Shown: positions 14,471 to 23,942, counted from the first letter of the stretch. The stretch: 39,655 nucleotides of DNA from an uncultured Eubacteriales bacterium (GCA_900315315.1 OMYT01000030.1:1-39655), one strand, 5' to 3'. The notes: generated by a model from the sequence alone, not told the origin. A program made the numbers and translations.

Positions 14471-15723
14471 TCGCCGTATTCCTGGGTGGTATACATATCA
14501 TAACTCTCATCCCAGCTGTATCCTTCCGGCACATCGATGATCTGCACGTGATATTTGTAGGGTTCGCCTTGATAGGTAATCGTTCCGGTTTCGTCGGTCT
14601 CCTGCGGTGTGCAGGCTGTGTCCGTGCAGAAATTCACCGTGACCCCCTCCACAGGGTTGTTGTCCTGGTCCACCACATGAATGATATAGGCCTGCAGGGC
14701 GTTTTCCGCCGGTGCGTCTGCGTCCGCGTATTCCCAGTGAATCCCCTCGTATCCGTCTTCCTTCAGGCTGTCAACCAGTATTTCGATGCACTCTTCATCT
14801 TTCATCATGTAGTAGATGATATCCTTTTCCGTGATCACATCCTCATTGCCGTTAAACAGCCCGACCTGGAATATCGGCAATTCGTCTTCCGGGTTGGGCA
14901 TAAACTGTTTGTAGGAATACACACCGGTTTCCGGGTTCAGCAGTTCTGTGACATGCAGGTTGCCCGCCCTGTACGTATCCGCGTACATCATCGCGGGGAC
15001 ATCGTCATCCGCGGCAACCTCCATCCGCATGATCACAGACTCATCCGGGATAATCCAGCAGGTGAAAGGCTTCTCGATGTTTTCCGCATAAATATAAACC
15101 TTTTTGTAGTCGCCTTCCGGATAAAGTGCCCGTGCCGAAGATACAGGGAACGCCTGGGTGGAATCATCCCTGGGGATGCTTTCCAGGACCGCACTCTGCG
15201 TATAGCCGTCTCCCAGGAATGTTTCCAGAACGCGTCCCACTTCCTCCGCGCTGCTGAAAGCGCTGCCATGGTAGAAAACGGCGTTGCCGAAGCGGTCCAC
15301 AATCACGGTATCGGGAATACCGTACGTGCAAATATACTGGTACAGTTCTGCGCCCTCATCCCGCCCCATCGGGAAGGAGATGCCGTTATCGCTGCGGTAT
15401 TGCGCGATATCCTCCATCGTGTCATTCTGTTCCTGACTCAGAGCGATGAAGGCAACCCTGTCACGGTATTTTTCATAGGCTCTGTTCAGATGCGGAAACT
15501 CGTTCCCGCACGGGCCGCACCATGTCGCCCAGATATTGATCAGCACCGCTTCATGGTCCTTCAGGGCTTCGGACAGGGTGAAGGTGTTCCCCTCGGTATC
15601 CGTTGCCGTAAAATCCGGGAACGGCTTTCCCAGAAAATCTGTGTCTTCCTCTTCCGCCGATGCGGCGCATGCGAGCACGCCCAGCAGCATGATTGCCATC
15701 AGGATACAGATCAGTTTTTTCAT
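14443..15723 (-). CDS. TlpA-like thioredoxin protein with a C-terminal extension
   Basis: A 426-aa exported protein with signal peptide MKKLICILMAIMLLGVLACAASA. Residues about 30-175 are a redoxin/TlpA thioredoxin domain: FPDFTATDTEGNTFTLSEAL, then WATWCGPC with the CxxC at Cys69-Cys72, and the cis-Pro loop GIPDTVIVDRFG. Such domains reduce or exchange disulfides outside the membrane. Residues about 190-340 are an unassigned domain, and about 345-426 look like an Ig-like/carboxypeptidase-regulatory-type sandwich (VVDQDNNPVEGVTVNFCTD with TDETGTITYQG). The ATG overlaps the stop of the upstream gene (ATGA), a sign of coupled translation. It is the third-last ORF of the hybrid transporter operon. 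Confidence 0.82.
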   Translation of the reverse strand: MKKLICILMAIMLLGVLACAASAEEEDTDFLGKPFPDFTATDTEGNTFTLSEALKDHEAVLINIWATWCGPCGNEFPHLNRAYEKYRDRVAFIALSQEQNDTMEDIAQYRSDNGISFPMGRDEGAELYQYICTYGIPDTVIVDRFGNAVFYHGSAFSSAEEVGRVLETFLGDGYTQSAVLESIPRDDSTQAFPVSSARALYPEGDYKKVYIYAENIEKPFTCWIIPDESVIMRMEVAADDDVPAMMYADTYRAGNLHVTELLNPETGVYSYKQFMPNPEDELPIFQVGLFNGNEDVITEKDIIYYMMKDEECIEILVDSLKEDGYEGIHWEYADADAPAENALQAYIIHVVDQDNNPVEGVTVNFCTDTACTPQETDETGTITYQGEPYKYHVQIIDVPEGYSWDESYDMYTTQEYGEWVLRVKKD

Positions 15724-16943
15724 TTTGTCACCTCCTCGATGTTTTGATCAATATTTTCAGCCGCTTTTCGTCTTCCAGAAAGCGACGCGATCACCCAACC
15801 CGTCAGCGCCAGCACAATCCCCCATCGGATCATTCCGCTCCAGAACCGGATCTCCGCCAGTTCCGGCGTCACAAACCGCAGGGGGTTGGCCGCCTCGGTC
15901 GTCAGCTCCCGGAATCTGACGGCGATCGCTTCCGGTTTCACCAGGTTTTCCGGAACCCACTCCGGAAAAGCCGTCATCATCTGACTTCCCCAGTACACCA
16001 GCACCGCCGCCGCGGCCACGCCGGCCGCCGTCAGCAGGAGCATCTGCAGCCCTCTTCCCAGGAACTTCCAGATCATCTGGCGGGGATAACAGTACCGCAT
16101 TTCCTCCTTCAGCCCGCGGATCCATTTCCCGAACCATTCCCGCAGCTTCCGGCTCCACAGCGCAAGTATCCGCAGCATCAGCAGAATCAACACAACCCGA
16201 AGCATCACGGTGCCCCGTATTTTTTCCTTCCGGGTCAGAATCGTCTGTCCCGTTCCGAAATGCCCCTTTGCCCCGTTCTCAAAGATGGAACGCAGGTTGT
16301 CCAGCCCCGTCCCGCCGACGGAAAGGGTCATGATCGTGCAGTCCGGCGCGCCTGAAGCGCCCAGCGGAATCCAGGCCTGGCCACTGCCGCGTTTCCCGAC
16401 GTAGTTCCGGGCCTCCGCCACCCCCACGACCTGAAACCTGGCAGTCCCGATCGAAACGATCTGGTCAACAGCCTCGTTTTCTCCGAACATTTTGAATGCC
16501 AGCGCGGAATCCAGCACAATGACCTGCTGACCCGCGTCGCCCCGGGCCAGAGGGCGGCCGGCGGTAAAAGCCCGGGGATAAACGCCGAAATAGTCTCCCA
16601 GGGTCTCAGTCACAGTGACCTGATCCACCGTCACAACCCCGGTCTTCAGTGAAACCCCTTCCGCCGTGCCGTGCAGGCTGTCCGCCGGAAAGGCGTTCCC
16701 CCATTCCTGCTCCGTTTCCGTCAGCTTCTGCAGCCAGGGAATGCTCTTCCGGACTGTTCCGCTGCCGGCCGGAGCTTTATCCTCCGCCCCGGGAAGAAAA
16801 ACATACTGGCCGACGTCAGGGACCCTTTCCAGCATGACCGCGCCCCAAAGGATCAGCAGCACCCCGGGCAGGATCCACAGCCATTTTTTCCATCCCGGCC
16901 TTTTTCCCCTGCGGGTTCCGGTTTCCGTCCTGATTTCGCTCAT
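15720..16943 (-). CDS. MacB periplasmic-core-type ABC permease without ATPase domain
   Basis: A 407-aa membrane protein with MacB/FtsX-like architecture: TM1 (about 19-40, WLWILPGVLLILWGAVML), a large extracytoplasmic core (about 45-245, with LGDYFGVYPRAFTAGRPLAR, VIVLDSALAFKMFGE and VGVAEARNYVG typical of the MacB core), then helices at about 248-262, 290-312 and 378-395. MacB proteins are mechanotransmitting ABC permeases whose ATPase here would have to come from elsewhere, because no ATP-binding domain is fused or nearby. The sequence between TM2 and TM3 is basic and amphipathic. Its ATG overlaps the stop of the MFP gene by four bases, and its own stop overlaps the TlpA gene. Confidence 0.7.
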   Translation of the reverse strand: MSEIRTETGTRRGKRPGWKKWLWILPGVLLILWGAVMLERVPDVGQYVFLPGAEDKAPAGSGTVRKSIPWLQKLTETEQEWGNAFPADSLHGTAEGVSLKTGVVTVDQVTVTETLGDYFGVYPRAFTAGRPLARGDAGQQVIVLDSALAFKMFGENEAVDQIVSIGTARFQVVGVAEARNYVGKRGSGQAWIPLGASGAPDCTIMTLSVGGTGLDNLRSIFENGAKGHFGTGQTILTRKEKIRGTVMLRVVLILLMLRILALWSRKLREWFGKWIRGLKEEMRYCYPRQMIWKFLGRGLQMLLLTAAGVAAAAVLVYWGSQMMTAFPEWVPENLVKPEAIAVRFRELTTEAANPLRFVTPELAEIRFWSGMIRWGIVLALTGWVIASLSGRRKAAENIDQNIEEVTK

Positions 16944-18289
16944 TTTGCCGCTGCTTCCTTCATATACTCCATGACTGCGCCGCCCTCGTTCAGCGCCCGG
17001 TCCTCCATATAAAGAATCCGCTGGTCAGTCATATTCTCATTAATGGAGACCGTGACACCCGATTCCGCCAGCACGGTGACATTAACCTTCCGGACCACCA
17101 TCTGGTTGCCGCCGAAGGTGGAGGACTTATTCTCGCCCACGTACACAAAGCGGTTGCTCCCGCTGCCCCGGACTGCCGTCGCCGGCACCAGGCAGCTGGA
17201 CGTCTTGGCCCGGGTCACCAGCCTGGTCTTCAAATCGTTCTTCATCATGGCGGACACATTGCCCAGGGCGTAGGTCACGTCATTCGTAATCTCCGCATCC
17301 GCATAGGGATGCCCGTCCGGGGTCAGCCCCGTGTCAATAATCTTCGTGGTGGGATTGTTCCCGATTTCCGCGATCACGGTCAGACTGGCGCCGGTCTCCA
17401 CTTCCTGCTTCAGGCCGGTCAGATCCACGCGGATCACCGGGTCTTTCCCCTCCGCGGTCAGCTCGGCAATCACGGTATCCCGGTTGATCAATCCTCCCTT
17501 TTCCACGTTGAAGGAGGCAAGATAGCAGTCTCTGGGAGCGGTAATCTTTTCCGTGGTTTTCATCAGAACCTGGATCTCGGTCATCTTCTTTTCCGCGGTC
17601 TCGATCTTCTTCCTGTATTCCTTCATTTGCTGAATCGGCGTCCAGGTATCATTGGGAATCGCGTAGCGTTCCAGCGCGGAAAGCGTTTCGGAAACCTGTT
17701 TCAGCGCTTTCTCCGAAATTTTCCAGGTATCGAACAGCTCCTTCGTTTCATCCTTCACGCCCTCCGGAAGTCTGCCGTCCTCCGTCAGTTCCAGGCCCTC
17801 CGCGGTCAGCGCCGCCGTCAGGTTCACCCGGGCGCCCCGCTCCACGGTCCGGGCTGCATCCACTGCCTCCCAGGCGGCCTGCCATTGCTTCTCCTGCTGG
17901 GTCAGGCGGATCTCCCCCGTCTTCTTCTCCAGCTCCCGCAGTTCCTTCCAGGCGGTATCCACCTCGGCCCGCAGCGATTCCAGGGTCTTTTCCCCGTCCG
18001 TCACCCGGGTGTTCAGCATCGTGGCGCCTTTCCTCACCCGGTCTCCCTTGGAAACCCGGACAGCGGTGACCGTCAGGGAGACGCCTTCCGGCAGATTCAG
18101 CTTCCATTCCTCCGTCTCCGGAAAAACCACTTTTCCGGTCAGTTCCGACTCCAGCTCCATCTTGCCCATCCGAACCTGCGCGAAGCGAACCTTCGGCGTG
18201 GTCATGGTCCGGATGGTGCCGGAGAAAAAGATGCACAGGGCCACCACAACGGCGACGATCAGCAAACCCTTCAGAGCGATTTTCTTCAT
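16940..18289 (-). CDS. HlyD/MacA-type membrane fusion protein (efflux adaptor)
   Basis: A 449-aa protein with one N-terminal signal anchor (LKGLLIVAVVVALCIFFSG). A lipoyl/barrel half-motif (LNLPEGVSLTVTAVRVSKGDRVRKGATML) is followed by a long helical hairpin (about 100-235), the second lipoyl half (ITAPRDCYLASFNVEKGGLINRDT), and a beta-barrel region with VPATAVRGSGSNRFVYVGEN. This is the MacA/YknX/HlyD layout; adaptors of this class join an inner-membrane pump to an exit path or the cell wall. The partner is most likely the MacB-type protein whose gene overlaps it by four bases. The ATG has AGGAG seven to eight bases upstream. Confidence 0.82.
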   Translation of the reverse strand: MKKIALKGLLIVAVVVALCIFFSGTIRTMTTPKVRFAQVRMGKMELESELTGKVVFPETEEWKLNLPEGVSLTVTAVRVSKGDRVRKGATMLNTRVTDGEKTLESLRAEVDTAWKELRELEKKTGEIRLTQQEKQWQAAWEAVDAARTVERGARVNLTAALTAEGLELTEDGRLPEGVKDETKELFDTWKISEKALKQVSETLSALERYAIPNDTWTPIQQMKEYRKKIETAEKKMTEIQVLMKTTEKITAPRDCYLASFNVEKGGLINRDTVIAELTAEGKDPVIRVDLTGLKQEVETGASLTVIAEIGNNPTTKIIDTGLTPDGHPYADAEITNDVTYALGNVSAMMKNDLKTRLVTRAKTSSCLVPATAVRGSGSNRFVYVGENKSSTFGGNQMVVRKVNVTVLAESGVTVSINENMTDQRILYMEDRALNEGGAVMEYMKEAAAK

Positions 18290-18302
18290 TTTCCCACTCC
18301 TA

Positions 18303-19163
18303 TTACTTCAGCTCCGTCAGCGTAATTCCGCTGAGGATGTCCTCCTGGAAAAAGAGATAGATAAACAGCGCGGGCAGAATATACAGCGTGGCGCCGGCAA
18401 ACTCAAACCCGGTGTTTTCTCTGGCCAGCTGATTGAACTGGATGGACAGCGGCTGCAGATCCGGCCGCGCCGCCAGATAGGTCAGCGGCTGCTCGACCAG
18501 GTTCCAGCAGTCCGCGAAGGACAGGGCCGCCGCCGCGCCCAGAATCGGCCGGCAGACGGGCAGAATAATCCGCAGGTATGTGCTGAAAGTCCCGGCGCCG
18601 TCCATCTCCGCTGCCTCGATGAGTTCATTGGGCAGTCCCACCATGAACTGGCGGATCAGGAAGATGTAAAAGGGCATGAACCACATGGGCAGAATCACCG
18701 CCCAAACGGTGTCCGTCAGCCCCAGGGACCGGAGCGTCAGCACATTCGGCACCATGGTCACCTGGAAAGGCAGGAGCATCAGCAGGATGATTCCGAAAAA
18801 GATCACGTTCTTTCCGCGGAAGCGGAACCGGCTCAGCCCGAAGGCCATGGCCGGGATAATGACCGCCTGTCCCGCCATAATCATCAGGGCATACATGGCG
18901 GAGTTGACGAAGAGCCGCAGCACAGTATTGTCCGTGATCAGAATCTGATAATACTGCTCCAGGGATACCACGTTGGGAATCAGATGCGCCTCCATCCACC
19001 GGGTTGTATCGTAGCTCCCCCGGGTCTTCAGGAAGACCTTCATCTCGTCGATGGAGCTGAAGGAATACAGGAAGGTCTGGATAATGGGCAGCAGCAGCAC
19101 CAGTGCCAGAATCATCAGCACGCCCTGCAGGATCCGCAGGCGGAAGCCGGACATTTGCTTCAC
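18303..19163 (-). CDS. MalG-like carbohydrate ABC transporter permease
   Basis: A 286-aa membrane protein with six predicted helices, a CUT1-family (MalG-type) inner-membrane subunit. The cytoplasmic coupling-loop EAA motif is clear near residues 182-200 (EAAEMDGAGTFSTYLRIILP). The N-terminal segment ILQGVLMILALVLLLPIIQT and the MWFMPFYIFLIRQFM stretch are typical. It starts with GTG at 19163, preceded by AAGGAGG with eight bases spacing. It pairs with the MalF-like protein just upstream. The substrate cannot be read from the sequence. Confidence 0.88.
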   Translation of the reverse strand: MKQMSGFRLRILQGVLMILALVLLLPIIQTFLYSFSSIDEMKVFLKTRGSYDTTRWMEAHLIPNVVSLEQYYQILITDNTVLRLFVNSAMYALMIMAGQAVIIPAMAFGLSRFRFRGKNVIFFGIILLMLLPFQVTMVPNVLTLRSLGLTDTVWAVILPMWFMPFYIFLIRQFMVGLPNELIEAAEMDGAGTFSTYLRIILPVCRPILGAAAALSFADCWNLVEQPLTYLAARPDLQPLSIQFNQLARENTGFEFAGATLYILPALFIYLFFQEDILSGITLTELK

Positions 19164-19177
19164 ACGCTTCGCCTCCT

Positions 19178-20032
19178 TTACGACAGGCCCCGCTGGGCTC
19201 TGCTCTGCAGCCAGAACAGCAGCCCGAACAGGACAAACACAATCACGGCAAAGGAATAGGCCGCCGTCGTCACGTTCTGATAATTCAGTTTGGAATACAT
19301 GTTGTTCATGTAATTCTGCAGAGTATAAATCGGCTCATCCGGATAGGCGCCGCCGATGAAGTATACTTCCTTGAAAATCCGGAAAGCGTTGACCCAGCAC
19401 AGGATGAACACCAGGAACGCGGAAGGAACAATCAGCGGCAGGGTAATCTTGAAAGCCTGCCGGGGAAAGGACGCGCCCTCCAGGGTGGCGTATTCATACA
19501 GGGATGCGGGAATCGCCTGCAGCGCCGCCAGGAAAATGACGATGCAGAAGCCCATGTTTTTCCACAGAAACAGCAGCACAACCGGAAACCGTAGAGAGGC
19601 CCCCTGAAGCCACTCGATCCGGCTTCCGCCCAGCAGCGTGATCAGATGGTTGACCGGTCCGCCGTAATCGAACCAGAGCAGCCAGATAAGCAGCACCGCG
19701 CTGGAGGGCATCAGATAGGGCAGCAGCGCCGTATTCCGGAATACCGCCCCCGCCGGGCGCATCCGGTTCACCACCACGCTGATCACGAAGGACAGGAGGA
19801 ACAGGAGCGGAGCGCAGATCAGGCTCAGCTCCAGGGTATTCTTCAGCCCCAGCTGAAACATCGGGTTCTGCCAGACGGCGGTATAGTTTCTGAAACCTAC
19901 AAAGGTGTTCTCAAAGCTGCCGTCGGTCAGGCTGTACCAGATGCCTCCGAAAAAGGGAGCCACATAAAACAGCAGCAGCCCGACCAGCCCCGGCAGCAGA
20001 AAGGGCAGCACCTGTCTTTTCTTTCTGTACAA
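19178..20032 (-). CDS. MalF-like carbohydrate ABC transporter permease
   Basis: A 284-aa CUT1-type membrane subunit with six helices and the standard N-terminus (RQVLPFLLPGLVGLLLFYVAPFFGG). The EAA loop is at about 178-198 (EYATLEGASFPRQAFKITLP). It starts with TTG at 20032, four bases after the stop of the giant fusion gene; a GGAAGGGAA site in the end of that gene precedes it. It forms the importer pore with the MalG-like protein. No ATPase gene is in the operon, so a shared MsmX/MalK-type ATPase is likely. Confidence 0.87.
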   Translation of the reverse strand: MYRKKRQVLPFLLPGLVGLLLFYVAPFFGGIWYSLTDGSFENTFVGFRNYTAVWQNPMFQLGLKNTLELSLICAPLLFLLSFVISVVVNRMRPAGAVFRNTALLPYLMPSSAVLLIWLLWFDYGGPVNHLITLLGGSRIEWLQGASLRFPVVLLFLWKNMGFCIVIFLAALQAIPASLYEYATLEGASFPRQAFKITLPLIVPSAFLVFILCWVNAFRIFKEVYFIGGAYPDEPIYTLQNYMNNMYSKLNYQNVTTAAYSFAVIVFVLFGLLFWLQSRAQRGLS

Positions 20033-20036
20033 AGTC

Positions 20037-23000
20037 TCAGTTCCCTTCCTGTCGCATCATCTGTATTTTCCGGTCGATCCAGCCCAGCAGGTCGGAAGCG
20101 GACCGGGTTCCCTCCATGAAGCCGTTCATCATCTCCATGAACTGATCCACGCTGTCAGAGGTCATGAGAATCTGGAGGAAGCTCCCTTTCGCGGCTTTCA
20201 GATAGTCGACCCTGGACTGATAGGCCGAAATGGCATCCGGGGAGATCAGCCAGCTTTGATCCTCTAAATCCGCCAGCTTTTTTTCCATCGCCTTTACCGT
20301 CTCGCTCCATTGTGCCCGGGCACCCTCGTCCTCAGCGTTTTCCTCGTTCTTCCTTGATATCTCCAGCCATTTCTCCTGGTTGGCCTTTTCCGCCTGATAG
20401 CCGGGCTTCCGGACAGCCTCCGTCACATCCCGGTACAGGGAGTGGCTGGTGAAAACATCCATCTGCTCCAGGGCGCTCTCCAGGAAGATCATGGCTTCCT
20501 GAGGGTGCTGACTGTAGGGATTGATAAAAGCAACGACGATCTGGACCGGCAGCACGGGATCCTCCCCCGCCGTCAGCGCCAGCGGCAGGGCAATATTGGG
20601 GGTCTCCCAGATGGCTGCCGGACTGCCCGCATTAAACAGGCCTGTCTTTTCGCCGCCCATTGCCTTGTTCATCTCATCGTCGGCAATCAGCGGCTCGAGT
20701 TCCTCATCCGTCAGGATCCCCAGCTTCTCATAGGGAACCCGGTTCAGCTCATCCAGCAAATTCCGCAGCAGCGGAACGTCAAAGGGTTCCTCCGGATGGA
20801 GCACGGAATACTGGTTCAGCATGTTTTTCAGTATTTCTTCCTTGAGGATTCTCCGCTCAAGGGCGAGATCAAAAAGGCGGAAATCCGTCCCCTCCAGTTT
20901 CTCCTTTTCCTCCTCCAGGCAGGCGAAAAATGCCTCCCAGGTTCCGGGCAGATCCGCCGCCGTCCGGTTCAGCTTCTTCAGGCAGGATCCGTTATAGCCG
21001 ACGGTCAGTCCATTGACGAACAGGGGCACGGCGACCAGCTTTCCGTCCTTCCTCAGGCTGTCCGATGCTAAAGCGTACATCCTGTCCGTCGCTTTGGTCA
21101 GCTTTTCACTCCCCTCCAGTTCCTTCATGAAGTTCCGGTTGTACAGGGCTCCGAAAACCGAGGAATCCGAGGCCATCACATAAACATCCACCCGGGGATC
21201 CTGATTCATCATCGCCTGCAGGACGCTGCTTTCATCCCCGGCGTTCTCCGGTGCCACCGCCAGATCGCTGTGCTCGCTGGCAAACCGGACCAGCGCCGCA
21301 TCCATGCTGTAATCTGAGGCAAATGACTGGATCCGGATGACGGTCTTCTGATTCAGGGAGGGATCGGTCGTTCGCAGGAAAACACCATCGCTGTTCCAGA
21401 CCGCCAGCCTTCCGTCCTCCAGCTGCATGCTGAAAGGCCTGGTGGAGGAAAGAACATCGGTGTTGACCGCCTCCGCCTGCTCCGGGTTCCGGTTCCTGAC
21501 GGCAAAAATCTCGCCGTTCCGGCTGTAGTAGAAAATATCGTTCTTTTCGTCATAATGGGCGCTGTCCCCCGGGTCTTCTGTTTCCGTTGTCAGGGTCAAC
21601 AGCTCTTCCGAGCTTCCCGTCTCCCGATTGTAAATGGAATAGGTATTCTTCCAACCGCCTTCCGAGCTTACCCGGCAGATCACCAGTTTGTCCTCTCCCA
21701 GCACCTCGAAGGAATACAGGTCGGCGGGCGTCTCCTCCGTGCTTTCTCCGCTCAGCAGATTGAAGCTGATCAGCTCCGACGCATTGCTGTAGTCCGTTAC
21801 CGACAGATACAGCCGGTTGCCCGCGGAGCCGCTGGCCTGGACTGTCTTATTCCTGCCGTCTCCCGTCTTCATCCGGCTCCAGTCCAGGGTCACGCTTTCC
21901 TCGTCCTCCAGATCCGCCCGGCCTCCGCTCAGCTTCAGCTTCCGTATATGTCCTCCGGAGACAGCTTTCCCCTCTTCCAGCGTGTATTCCCTGTTAACGG
22001 CGTTGTAGATCTCCCCGTTCCAGGCAAACCAGACGCCGGTGGATTCCGAAACCTGCAGGATCCGGGTTTCCCGGGTCAGTCCGGCCTTCTTCAGCTCTTC
22101 CTCCGGAATATCCTCCGCCTCCGTCTTCAAGGAAGACAGGCGTTCATTCATCTGGTCAAAGCTGTAGGTTTCCGAATCTCCGGTGTCGATATGGTGAATC
22201 GTCAGGGTTTCGCTCTCCGCCTTCCGGAAAATATAGAGGAGGTTCCCCGTCAGGATCACGTTCTGAATTCCTTTGCCGTAATTCTCGGAGGGTTCTCCTT
22301 CCAGGGCCTCATAGAAAATGAGTTCGTTTCCGCCGGTGGGGTCCCGGTGTTCGACTTTGGGTCCGTCCGTTTCGACGCTTCCCGTCATCAATTCCGCCAT
22401 CACTGATCCCAGGACAGTTTCTTCCGTTTTCAGTGCGGCATCTTCGGCTTGCGCGGCGGGCTTCTCAGCGGACTCTGCTTCCGCCGTTTCCGTCGCCTGC
22501 GGCTCAGCGGCAGGCTCCGGTTTTTCCGTTTCAATCGCCATTGTCTGATCGTCGGATTCCTGCAGCTTACTCTCAGTTTCTCGGGTCACATCCGCCGGCG
22601 CCGTCTCTTCCGGTTCAGGCTGTTGGATCTCCGCATCCGGCTCCGCCTTCTCTTCAGCTTCTTCCGCAGAATCATCCGAAAGCACTGTGATCTGAACTGT
22701 CATTCCCGACCGGATTCTTTCATCCGCTTCCAGGGAGGCGTAAGCCTTGTAGGTTTTGCGTTCCTTCGTTTCCTTGGTTTCCGTATTCTTGCTTTCCGTA
22801 GGCACATAGGAGATGGACGTAATGCTTCCGGGATAAGCTTCCCCTGCCTCCCTGGCCCAGAGCAGCTCTGTGGAGACCTGCTGTCCCTCTTTCAGCAGAA
22901 AGAGATCCGCCTCCGGAACCTCAAATTCCACCCTCAGCTCGGAGATGGGCATGATTTTCATCAGGATATCGCCCTTGGCGGCGTTTTCCCCGTCTTTCTT

Positions 23001-23804
23001 ATCCACGCTGGAAACGATCCCCTTCGCCGGGGAGAGTACCCTGCTGTCCGAAGCCTGGAGACCGTCCAGCACCCCTTCCACCGTCTCGAAAAGCAGATCG
23101 CCCCGTTCCACCTGATCCCCGTTGCTGACGTAGATTTTCAGCACGCTGCCCGTGCCCTTGACGGCCAGGGGCTTCGTCCGGTCCACCTTGCCCCGGCCGA
23201 TATTGCTTTCCTTGCTGTAATTCGGATCGCGGTAGACGGTCACTTTCTCCTCCATGCTGAGATCTCCGTCGGTAACCTCAACACTGTATCCCTTATCGCT
23301 TCCCTTATCTTTATCATCCTTACCGCTGCTGTCGCTGTCGCTGCCGTTCAGGGCGGAGACAATGCCCGTCCCATGATGGCGTCCGCCCGTAGTGCTTCTC
23401 AGATACACCTGCTCACCCAGGTGGATATATTTGTTTTCACTGGCATTGTAGGCTTTGCCGGAGGTGGCCTTCACCACGTAGCGGTTGGTGGGTTCGATAA
23501 ACAGGCTCGCCCCGTAGCGCCCCGTAACATCCTCCGCCTTATCCCCTTCCGTAATGTACAGTCCGGTGACCGTTCCTTCGATCGGAGCATAGACCGGGGT
23601 GGTGGAAATGCCGGCCAGGGTATCTCCCTCCATAACCAGGTCGCCGACCCTTACCCGGATATCCGTCACCTTTCCGCCGAAGGGCGCCTGCACAAGCAAA
23701 AGGTTTCCCGAGGTCACGGTGCCCTGATATGATGTGTCCGCAAGGGATCCCCCCACCAGGAAAACCATGATGAAGGCCAGCATCCAACAGCAAATTCGTT
23801 TCAT
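20037..23804 (-). CDS. HlyD-type adaptor fused to a propeller-like region and an ABC solute-binding protein
   Basis: A 1255-aa exported protein. A signal peptide (MKRICCWMLAFIMVFLVGGSLAD) is followed at about 24-370 by an HlyD-like adaptor: two biotinyl-lipoyl-type segments (VQAPFGGKVTDIRVRVGDLV with APIEGTVTGLYITEGD; then GSVLKIYVSNGDQVERGDLL with SPAKGIVSSVDKKDGE) and a barrel segment. An acidic Glu/Ala/Pro linker covers about 373-470. Residues about 470-815 have repeated strand pairs (NLLYIFRKAE, GVWFAWNGEIYNAV, DIFYYSRNGEIFAVR) like a beta-propeller. Residues about 817-1255 are a family-1-type solute-binding protein: VIRIQSFASDYSMDAALVRF, then DVYVMASDSSV, KLVAVPLFVNGLTVGYNGSC and PGTWEAFFACLEEEK. 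The start at 23804 has AAGGAGA eight bases upstream; a longer frame to 23891 is rejected. It is first in the operon, with MalF/MalG-like genes next. It lacks a lipobox Cys at the signal end. Confidence 0.8.
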   Translation of the reverse strand: MKRICCWMLAFIMVFLVGGSLADTSYQGTVTSGNLLLVQAPFGGKVTDIRVRVGDLVMEGDTLAGISTTPVYAPIEGTVTGLYITEGDKAEDVTGRYGASLFIEPTNRYVVKATSGKAYNASENKYIHLGEQVYLRSTTGGRHHGTGIVSALNGSDSDSSGKDDKDKGSDKGYSVEVTDGDLSMEEKVTVYRDPNYSKESNIGRGKVDRTKPLAVKGTGSVLKIYVSNGDQVERGDLLFETVEGVLDGLQASDSRVLSPAKGIVSSVDKKDGENAAKGDILMKIMPISELRVEFEVPEADLFLLKEGQQVSTELLWAREAGEAYPGSITSISYVPTESKNTETKETKERKTYKAYASLEADERIRSGMTVQITVLSDDSAEEAEEKAEPDAEIQQPEPEETAPADVTRETESKLQESDDQTMAIETEKPEPAAEPQATETAEAESAEKPAAQAEDAALKTEETVLGSVMAELMTGSVETDGPKVEHRDPTGGNELIFYEALEGEPSENYGKGIQNVILTGNLLYIFRKAESETLTIHHIDTGDSETYSFDQMNERLSSLKTEAEDIPEEELKKAGLTRETRILQVSESTGVWFAWNGEIYNAVNREYTLEEGKAVSGGHIRKLKLSGGRADLEDEESVTLDWSRMKTGDGRNKTVQASGSAGNRLYLSVTDYSNASELISFNLLSGESTEETPADLYSFEVLGEDKLVICRVSSEGGWKNTYSIYNRETGSSEELLTLTTETEDPGDSAHYDEKNDIFYYSRNGEIFAVRNRNPEQAEAVNTDVLSSTRPFSMQLEDGRLAVWNSDGVFLRTTDPSLNQKTVIRIQSFASDYSMDAALVRFASEHSDLAVAPENAGDESSVLQAMMNQDPRVDVYVMASDSSVFGALYNRNFMKELEGSEKLTKATDRMYALASDSLRKDGKLVAVPLFVNGLTVGYNGSCLKKLNRTAADLPGTWEAFFACLEEEKEKLEGTDFRLFDLALERRILKEEILKNMLNQYSVLHPEEPFDVPLLRNLLDELNRVPYEKLGILTDEELEPLIADDEMNKAMGGEKTGLFNAGSPAAIWETPNIALPLALTAGEDPVLPVQIVVAFINPYSQHPQEAMIFLESALEQMDVFTSHSLYRDVTEAVRKPGYQAEKANQEKWLEISRKNEENAEDEGARAQWSETVKAMEKKLADLEDQSWLISPDAISAYQSRVDYLKAAKGSFLQILMTSDSVDQFMEMMNGFMEGTRSASDLLGWIDRKIQMMRQEGN

Positions 23805-23942
23805 ACTCCGGTCTCCTTCCGTTTTCTTCCGCCGGTTTCCCGCTTCCCGGCAAAGCGTTTTCCGCAGTCCGCAGCGGGTCAGGTTCGGCACATCGATGAA
23901 TCTGGATATGATGAGGATATATTCTTAATTTTATATTATAAA

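Noticed and set aside
23805-23891. 29-residue extension of the HlyD-SBP fusion
   Set aside because: It puts basic residues ahead of a complete signal peptide and buries the ribosome site just before 23804.
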